Source of the DNA: Porphyromonadaceae bacterium
GTDB lineage: Bacteria; Bacteroidota; Bacteroidia; Bacteroidales; Paludibacteraceae
DNA: 11,376 nt
NCBI GenBank assembly: GCA_905372135.1
Contig: CAJPNS010000064.1
Location: 1 to 11,376, forward strand
Direction of reading: 5' to 3'
Below are positions 6,140 to 11,376 of the stretch, piece by piece. A program made the translations under genes and the position numbers. How positions within the stretch are numbered: position 1 is the first letter of the stretch; each line of letters begins with the position of its first letter. The notes beneath the pieces were generated by a model, which was not told the origin of the DNA, did no database searches, and worked only from the letters and a program-made list of their open reading frames with translations.

Positions 6140-6613
6140 ATGAATAGAAAAAACTACTTATATCTTTTACTCATAATAGTATCGGCGTTTTTTGTTTCTT
6201 GTAACGAAAACACCATATTCAGTGAGTACACAACCGTCGATAATGGCGTCTGGGCTAAAGACCGCTCTTTTGCTTTCAATGTAGAGGTATCGGATACGAC
6301 GGCTCTCTATGAAATCGACCTATTGGTACGCAATACCGATATTTTCCCTCGTCAGAATCTATGGCTACAGATTACCAGAGAGTATCGCGGACAAGAGATA
6401 CAGTGCGATACGGTAAATCTCTTTTTGCTCGACGAAAGCGGCAAATGGACAGGCTCAGGTTCGGGGACGTGTTTCGATAACCAATTCGTTTGGAAACGAC
6501 ATATCAGGTTCTACAAGCAAGGTAGTTATATTTTTCGGATAGCTCATTTGATGAGGTTCGATGTATTGGAAGGAATAGACCGTATCGGACTTGCGGTCGT
6601 AAAAGAGAAATAA
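6140..6613 (+). CDS. gldH: Gliding motility lipoprotein GldH
   Basis: A 157-residue lipoprotein of the GldH family. Residues 1-21 are a lipoprotein signal ending in FVSC with the acylated Cys at 21. The mature part carries the family pattern: a W-x-K-D-x-x-F stretch (VWAKDRSFAF), a D-x-x-x-LYEIDLLVRN stretch, NLWLQI, a CDTVNLFLLDESGKWTGSG stretch, and a C-terminal GSYIFRIAHLMRFDVLEGI. In Flavobacterium johnsoniae GldH is one of the lipoproteins needed for gliding; homologues also occur in non-gliding Bacteroidales, where the role is not settled. I chose the ATG at 6140, directly before the signal peptide; the longer frame from a GTG at 6113 would place nine extra residues ahead of it. It is first in an operon, followed after 48 bases by another lipoprotein and then an OmpA-type protein, supporting a job at the outer membrane. 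Confidence 0.85.
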   Translation: MNRKNYLYLLLIIVSAFFVSCNENTIFSEYTTVDNGVWAKDRSFAFNVEVSDTTALYEIDLLVRNTDIFPRQNLWLQITREYRGQEIQCDTVNLFLLDESGKWTGSGSGTCFDNQFVWKRHIRFYKQGSYIFRIAHLMRFDVLEGIDRIGLAVVKEK

Positions 6614-6661
6614 TTGTTATATATAAACTATATTTTTATAAATCAACATTTTAGACGACTT

Positions 6662-8386
6662 ATGAACAAAATTAAGTTATTAGGACTGTCTATTATTGTG
6701 TTGTCGTTGTTTTCCTGCGTGGAGAAGTTCGACTACAACAATATGGATAAGGATTTGAAGTTTGGAACGTCGCTGGTGATACCCGTTGGGTATTCGACAC
6801 TGACGGCGTCGGAGGTTTTACACGGTATGAGTGATTCGGCTATTTTAGTCGATAAGGATAAAAATATGATATATTATCATATTACCGAGCAACATCACTT
6901 CCCTGTAAATGAATTTTTACGTGTCGATTTGGGTAATAGTAAAGCAAATCAACACCAACCGTTTGCAGCATTTTTTGGAGGGGCGGTTTTCCCTATTACA
7001 GTGAGTGCGGCCAACGTGGCTACTATCAATTCGCAGATTACCCCGATAAATGGTATGTTCGACTTCGGACTCGATAAGTACGAAGGCGCCTCTCTATCGC
7101 GTAGAGCGGATTTTATTAGAATTCACGACGGTAAGTTGCGTCTCCGTACGACATTGACCAATGTTACGGGATTATCGCCTACGGGAGCGAAAATAAAAGT
7201 CGAGCTGACTTTCCCCGGTGTTACAACCGATAAGTATACTTTTACACTCGATGCTGCCACACAAACCCAAGAGATCACCATTAACAACTTGGATGTAACT
7301 TTCCTTTCGGCAGATCTTCCCGAATCGAAAATACCTTTCAGAATGAAAACCTCTTTGGTATGCGAAGGTACAAACACTATCACTTTTTCGAGCGGAGCAG
7401 ATGTGTCTGTGAAAGTAGATTTCGTCGATCTCAATGTAACCCTCCTAAAAGGATGGATAGGCGAAAAGTATACTATTGCCTCCGATACTATCGTAAACAA
7501 CTTACCTAAAAATCTATTTAAGTCGAAGACGATAGAGAACAACGACCTCTATTTCCACAACCCGATAATTACGTTCAATATAGAACACAATGCCGGTGTG
7601 CCTCTTGTTTTGAATATAGATAGAATATCGTGCAGCAACGACAATGGACAGACCGCAAGTGCCAACTTCAACGGAAGTCCGTCGAAATCGGTATCGCTCA
7701 ATCGTGCTACCTCTATAGGTGGCAAGGGTAAGACTACTATCGTGTGCGACAGAGACAACGGTGCAACTCATGGTTTGTTTAGAGTGCCGAAACCGACTAA
7801 GGTCGACTACTCTTTCAGCTTGAAATTCGACCGCACAGCTGCCGCCACGGATTTGGTAAATGGAGTACAGCACTTCCTGTCGCGTCCGACGTATCTCGAC
7901 TTGGACGTAGACGTGAAACTACCTTTCCACTTCGACCCGACGAGCAACATAAAAGTGGTAAACGATACTATCAAAAACGTAAAAATCGATTCGGTGCTCA
8001 ACAAATATAAACTTACTCTCGACGAGGTAGAAATAATGCTTCTTATCAACAATCACGTACCGGTTCAAGGCAAAGTGTCGTTGGTTTTCGAAGACAAAAA
8101 CGGTACTAAGCTTCATACGATAGACGGTATCGACGTTCAGTCTGCCAATATCGACGCCAACGGTATCGCAACGTCTGCCAAAGAGTCGCGTATAAATCTT
8201 GCACTGCCGTCGAACGCTATTTATAAAATAAGACAATCGAATAGAATATTGCTTTCGTATACACTCAAAGGCAATACCGACAACGACCCGATACACATAA
8301 AAGCTACCGACTGGCTTAAGGCTACGCTCGGCGTATATGTCAAAGGAGCTATAAGAGAGAATTTAGATACTTTACTTAAAAAATAA
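6662..8386 (+). CDS. Large lipoprotein of unknown function, beta-rich
   Basis: A 574-residue predicted lipoprotein: MNKIKLLGL, a hydrophobic core, then LFSC with Cys at 19. I do not recognise a named family. The mature part is rich in Thr, Ser, Val and Asp and shows alternating hydrophobic patterns typical of stacked beta-sandwich domains. Two stretches resemble LEA/WHy-type or similar Ig-like folds: residues 296-323 (FHNPIITFNIEHNAGVPL) and a later one around EIMLLINNHVPVQGKVSL, each with an N-x-P or N-x-x-P turn between strands. No enzyme motif, transmembrane span or SusD-like signature is seen. The ATG at 6662 precedes the signal peptide; the open frame reaches back to a TTG at 6614 that would bury the signal. 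It lies 48 bases after gldH and 11 bases before the OmpA-type gene, so it is probably co-transcribed and may be a partner of that barrel. Confidence 0.8.
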   Translation: MNKIKLLGLSIIVLSLFSCVEKFDYNNMDKDLKFGTSLVIPVGYSTLTASEVLHGMSDSAILVDKDKNMIYYHITEQHHFPVNEFLRVDLGNSKANQHQPFAAFFGGAVFPITVSAANVATINSQITPINGMFDFGLDKYEGASLSRRADFIRIHDGKLRLRTTLTNVTGLSPTGAKIKVELTFPGVTTDKYTFTLDAATQTQEITINNLDVTFLSADLPESKIPFRMKTSLVCEGTNTITFSSGADVSVKVDFVDLNVTLLKGWIGEKYTIASDTIVNNLPKNLFKSKTIENNDLYFHNPIITFNIEHNAGVPLVLNIDRISCSNDNGQTASANFNGSPSKSVSLNRATSIGGKGKTTIVCDRDNGATHGLFRVPKPTKVDYSFSLKFDRTAAATDLVNGVQHFLSRPTYLDLDVDVKLPFHFDPTSNIKVVNDTIKNVKIDSVLNKYKLTLDEVEIMLLINNHVPVQGKVSLVFEDKNGTKLHTIDGIDVQSANIDANGIATSAKESRINLALPSNAIYKIRQSNRILLSYTLKGNTDNDPIHIKATDWLKATLGVYVKGAIRENLDTLLKK

Positions 8387-8397
8387 ATTAAGACAAG

Positions 8398-10962
8398 ATG
8401 AAGAGAATAATATTTTTGATAGTATTCGTATGTATGGCTTTTGCGGCTAACGCCCAGACCAATACGCTATACTTTATGGAAGATGTACCTAAAAATACAT
8501 CTTGGAATCCTGCTTTTATGCCCAGATATTCGGGCTATATATCTCTATTCGATATTTACGGAGAGGTAGGTAACAATGCTATGATGCTCCGCGATTTTGT
8601 TTTCAAAAGAAACGGACGATGGACGACGGCTTTCAGCCCGTCGGAGAGCATCGATGAGCTATACAGACGTATTGGTGGAAATATCAATGGCGATGTTCGT
8701 TTCGGACTTAGTGTCCTCAACTTCGGTTTCCGTATCAAGGAGAAAAACTTTTTCACTTTCGATGCCTCGCTTAGAGGCGAAGCATATTCGCTTATACCGA
8801 AAGATTTCACTCGCCTGCTTCTATATGGTACAGGACGCGAAGGCAATTTCGACTTCTCAAACGCAGATCTCGAAGCTAAGCTATACGGCGAACTCGGATT
8901 CGGTTTTATCCGCCAAATAAACGATATGTGGTCGTTTGGACTCAAACTGAAAGCCCTTATCGGATTTGCCGGAGTACACTCGAATATCGACGAATTGATA
9001 CTGCAGACCTCTATGGACCGTTGGCAGCTTTTGTCTATTGCCGATGCTTATATAATGACACCTGCGGTGAAATATTCGGCTACCAATAAGTCGCTCAATA
9101 CCGATATAAATGCGAAGAATCTGTTCTTCCCGCAGGGTATCGGTGGAGCTATCGATTTGGGAGCTACTTATCGTCCGGTCGAAAACTTTACTCTCTCGTT
9201 TGCCGTTACCGATTTAGGACTTATCAGCTGGCAAAACTCGAGCAATATTGTAAACCTCAATACCAGAGGTAAGTTCTCGTTCAAAGGGGTAGAATACCAC
9301 TACCGCGACAATATCGATTCTCTGAAATCGGCATACGACAGACTCGTCGACAATATGAAAGACTCCGTAAAGTGGACGGCAAAGCAGGGCATAAACGGTT
9401 CCATCAACCAGTGGCTTACCGCCAACGCCAATATCGGAGCCGAATACGGCATACTCGACAATAAAATATCTTTTGCCGCTATGGCAAATGCTCGTATCAA
9501 CTACAATAGAATCATGCCCGAACTTACGTTGGGAGTAAACTTCCGTCCGGCCGACTGGGCTAAGTTCTATCTGTCGCATACGCTATCGACTCGCTGTGCG
9601 AGCACACTCGGTCTCGGTATAAATCTACAAGCCGGTCCCGTAAATTTCTATATCATATCAGACTTCGTACCGCTTAGCTATGTAAAAGTGCAGAACTTCG
9701 ACAAGGCTATCGACAATACTATTATTCCTTACAGAAGCAATAGATTCAATGTACAGACAGGACTTGCATTTACGTTCGGTTCGAGCAAAGACGACGACCG
9801 CGACGGAGTATCGAATAAACGCGACAAATGTCCCGATACCGACATCGATATGTTGATGGCTCGCTGTCCGGGTAAAAAACGTACTTCGTTCGTAGACCGC
9901 GACGGCTGTATCTTAGACGACGACCACGACGGCGTAGCCAACTGCTACGACAAGTGCCCCGATACGCCCGAAGGTGTAACCGTCGATAAAAACGGTTGCC
10001 CGATAGATACCGACGGCGACGGTGTACCCGACTATCTCGATAAATGCCCCGACACGCCTAAGGGTGTGAAGGTCGATAAAGACGGTTGTCCTATCGATAC
10101 CGACGGCGACGGTGTACCCGACTATCTCGATAAGTGCCCGAACACTCCGCAGGGAGTAGCTGTCGACGAAAAGGGTTGTCCGAAAGATACCGACGGCGAC
10201 GGAGTGCCCGACTATCTCGATAAGTGCCCGAACACACCGAAGGGTGTACAGGTCGACGAAAGAGGTTGTCCGCTCGATAGCGACGGCGATGGTGTAATGG
10301 ACGATAAAGACAAATGTCCGGGTACGCCTAAGGGTATGCCTGTAGATAAAGACGGTTGCCCGAAAGACACCGACGGCGATGGTGTACCTGACTATAAAGA
10401 TAAATGCCCCGGTACGCCGAAAGCAGCTATCGGATATGTCGACGAAAACGGTTGTCCAAGAGATACCGACGGCGACGGTATACCCGACTACCAAGACGAC
10501 TGTCCTACGGTCAAAGGTGTCAAGGAAAACAGGGGTTGCCCGGCTGTGAAGAAAGAGGTGCTCAAGGTATTCAAGCAAGCACTGCACGGCATACAGTTCG
10601 ACTCTGGTAAGGCTACAATCAAGCCCGTATCGTTTGGTATCCTCAATATGGTGGTCGATATTATGAAGAACAATCCCGAATATAACCTCATCATTGCAGG
10701 TCATACCGATAGCCAAGGTAACGACGATTTCAATATGAAACTCTCCGACAACCGTGCTGCTGCCGTTCGTCAATATCTTATCGACAAAGGCGTATCGTCA
10801 GACCGCTTGCAGTCGAAAGGATACGGTGAGACTAAGCCTGTGGCAACCAACAAGACTGCTGCCGGACGTGCTCAGAACCGTCGTGTAGAGTTTACCGTTG
10901 TATTCGAAAGGTTTGTAAAGGCAGACGAAGCCGACGACAACACCAATCAGACGGAACAGTAA
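8398..10962 (+). CDS. Outer-membrane protein: DUF5723-like barrel, TSP3 repeats, OmpA domain
   Basis: An 854-residue outer-membrane protein. A signal peptide ends in ANAQ near residue 20 (signal peptidase I type, not a lipoprotein). Residues about 20-460 are rich in alternating hydrophobic/aromatic strands and begin with an L-Y-F-M-E-D ... WNPAFMP pattern, resembling DUF5723-type barrels. Eight calcium-binding thrombospondin type 3 repeats start at residues 465, 507, 537, 567, 597, 627, 657 and 689 (DTDGDGVPDYLDKCP type), mostly 30 residues apart. Residues about 728-840 are an OmpA-type peptidoglycan-binding domain: IQFDSGKATI, GHTDSQG with Asp771, and LSDNRAAAVRQYL with Arg786, the pair that contacts diaminopimelate in this family. 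The predicted topology is barrel in the outer membrane, stiff calcium-loaded periplasmic spacer, and a peptidoglycan anchor. It is the last gene of the gldH operon, 11 bases behind the large lipoprotein, and is followed by a terminator. Confidence 0.85.
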   Translation: MKRIIFLIVFVCMAFAANAQTNTLYFMEDVPKNTSWNPAFMPRYSGYISLFDIYGEVGNNAMMLRDFVFKRNGRWTTAFSPSESIDELYRRIGGNINGDVRFGLSVLNFGFRIKEKNFFTFDASLRGEAYSLIPKDFTRLLLYGTGREGNFDFSNADLEAKLYGELGFGFIRQINDMWSFGLKLKALIGFAGVHSNIDELILQTSMDRWQLLSIADAYIMTPAVKYSATNKSLNTDINAKNLFFPQGIGGAIDLGATYRPVENFTLSFAVTDLGLISWQNSSNIVNLNTRGKFSFKGVEYHYRDNIDSLKSAYDRLVDNMKDSVKWTAKQGINGSINQWLTANANIGAEYGILDNKISFAAMANARINYNRIMPELTLGVNFRPADWAKFYLSHTLSTRCASTLGLGINLQAGPVNFYIISDFVPLSYVKVQNFDKAIDNTIIPYRSNRFNVQTGLAFTFGSSKDDDRDGVSNKRDKCPDTDIDMLMARCPGKKRTSFVDRDGCILDDDHDGVANCYDKCPDTPEGVTVDKNGCPIDTDGDGVPDYLDKCPDTPKGVKVDKDGCPIDTDGDGVPDYLDKCPNTPQGVAVDEKGCPKDTDGDGVPDYLDKCPNTPKGVQVDERGCPLDSDGDGVMDDKDKCPGTPKGMPVDKDGCPKDTDGDGVPDYKDKCPGTPKAAIGYVDENGCPRDTDGDGIPDYQDDCPTVKGVKENRGCPAVKKEVLKVFKQALHGIQFDSGKATIKPVSFGILNMVVDIMKNNPEYNLIIAGHTDSQGNDDFNMKLSDNRAAAVRQYLIDKGVSSDRLQSKGYGETKPVATNKTAAGRAQNRRVEFTVVFERFVKADEADDNTNQTEQ
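9793..10503 (+). repeat. Array of eight thrombospondin type 3 repeats
   Basis: In-frame repeats of about 90 bases code for D-x-D-x-D-G-V/I calcium loops followed by a DKCP-type turn and a GCP. Units three and four share 38 identical bases at their starts (10006-10043 and 10096-10133), showing recent homogenisation. The first two units are more diverged, and the first is followed by a longer, charged insert (TDIDMLMARCPGKKRTSF). Confidence 0.9.
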
Positions 10963-10989
10963 GATTTGAAAATTAGTAATATTGTTGAA

Positions 10990-11025
10990 GAGGCGACTAT
11001 CTTTGCCATGGGGTAGTCGCTTTTT
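10990..11025 (+). terminator. Terminator of the gldH operon
   Basis: GCGACTA (10993-10999) pairs with TAGTCGC (11014-11020), extendable inward by one or two pairs, followed by TTTTT (11021-11025). It lies about 30 bases after the last stop codon. Confidence 0.85.
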
Positions 11026-11376
11026 GTTATGTCTGCCGTTCGTAATTTGCTCCGCACTGCTGCCCTTCATTCCTTTATTATTACTTCTTCATTTTTCATT
11101 TTTTTGGGCGTGCCCCTTGCCGCAAGCGGCTTCGGGTCGGGCTATCCGCTCTTACTCGCCTACGTCTCGTATCCGCTTCTATCCCTCACGCATCCCAACG
11201 CCCCATTCAACAATTAAACGATTACACGCTTCAACATCCCTTCATCTTTAATTTTCCTCGCCCCTACATTCCAATTTTGTGCGAAGCACAAAACAGATAG
11301 GCCTATGTGGAGAGATGGGGTACCCGCTTGTGCGAATGTGAGCGAAGAAAAACGTCGAACTGTCTGAGCCGAAGGC
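11026..11376. other. Gene-free 3' region with short hairpins, possible interspersed repeat
   Basis: No convincing gene is present. The first part is pyrimidine-rich on the plus strand. GGGCGTGCCC (11106-11115) is self-complementary, GCCGC (11119-11123) pairs with GCGGC (11126-11130), and a GGGTCGGGCTATCCGCT stretch follows. TTTTGTGC (11275-11282) and GCACAAAA (11286-11293) form a perfect stem with a GAA loop. The end (CTGTCTGAGCCGAAGGC) is cut by the window edge. In my recollection these motifs resemble intergenic repeats scattered in Bacteroidota genomes, but this is unverified. Confidence 0.4.
11275..11293. repeat. Perfect 8-bp hairpin with GAA loop
   Basis: TTTTGTGC, loop GAA, GCACAAAA. 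It is the tightest hairpin in the 3' gene-free region. It has A/T-rich outer stems but no U-tract after it in the plus direction, so it is not a standard terminator for the gldH operon, which already has one at 10990-11025. Confidence 0.7.

Noticed and set aside
6614..6661. Extension of the large lipoprotein back to a TTG
   Set aside because: It would place 16 residues before a clear lipoprotein signal peptide.
9913..10773. 286-codon open frame on the minus strand opposite the TSP3 repeats
   Set aside because: It is a shadow of the repetitive, strongly biased codons of the TSP3/OmpA gene. It encodes a monotonous Val/Ile-rich repeat with no family features.
10982..11251. Two overlapping hydrophobic open frames after the operon (also 11029-11217)
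   Set aside because: One starts within the terminator hairpin. Both reflect pyrimidine-rich sequence, not coding signal, and match no family.
1..11376. CRISPR array, tRNA/rRNA, transposase or prophage genes
   Set aside because: None were seen on either strand. The only regular repeats are inside coding regions (WKNG and TSP3 units) and keep the reading frame.

Overview
The window looks like the chromosome of a Bacteroidota member, most likely of the order Bacteroidales. The evidence is repeated TAnnTTTG-type -7 promoter boxes (several extended to TTTGCA), the near absence of Shine-Dalgarno sequences, lipoproteins with short Bacteroidota-style lipoboxes, and families typical of the phylum: GldH, a DUF5606-type protein, a bacterial GGGP synthase, and a DUF5723-like barrel carrying thrombospondin type 3 repeats and an OmpA domain. 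Genus cannot be fixed from this stretch alone.

Layout. 1-1165: a monocistronic lipoprotein made of seven WKNG-type repeats (probable beta-propeller), with its own promoter and a clear terminator. 1218-2470: a CDP-glycerol-type glycerophosphotransferase with a structured leader. 2511-3238 (minus strand): a DUF5606-family protein with a lysine/alanine-rich tail, ending in a hairpin plus U-tract. 3274-5052: a back-to-back promoter region and a group 1 delta-1-pyrroline-5-carboxylate dehydrogenase, followed by a long hairpin that can also terminate the converging gene. 5067-5896 (minus strand): a geranylgeranylglyceryl phosphate synthase family protein. 5887-6139: a divergent regulatory region with mirrored -7 boxes and a possible 34-codon ORF. 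6140-11025: a three-gene operon for envelope proteins (GldH lipoprotein, a 574-residue unknown lipoprotein, an 854-residue barrel/TSP3/OmpA protein) ending in a terminator. 11026-11376: no convincing gene, but several short hairpins that look like interspersed intergenic repeat material.

How the genes fit together. The strongest functional unit is the last operon: two predicted lipoproteins and an outer-membrane protein whose C-terminus should grip peptidoglycan, tightly spaced and sharing one terminator. It is a reasonable candidate for an outer-membrane assembly related to the gliding/type IX secretion apparatus or to envelope anchoring, though no partner was proven here. The other genes are single transcription units for envelope polymer synthesis, amino-acid (proline/ornithine to glutamate) catabolism and ether-type lipid synthesis. 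No RNA genes, CRISPR arrays, transposases or phage genes were found. I did not find a clear defence or mobile system; the most original items are the GldH operon, the circularly closed repeat lipoprotein and the histone-like tail on the DUF5606 protein.
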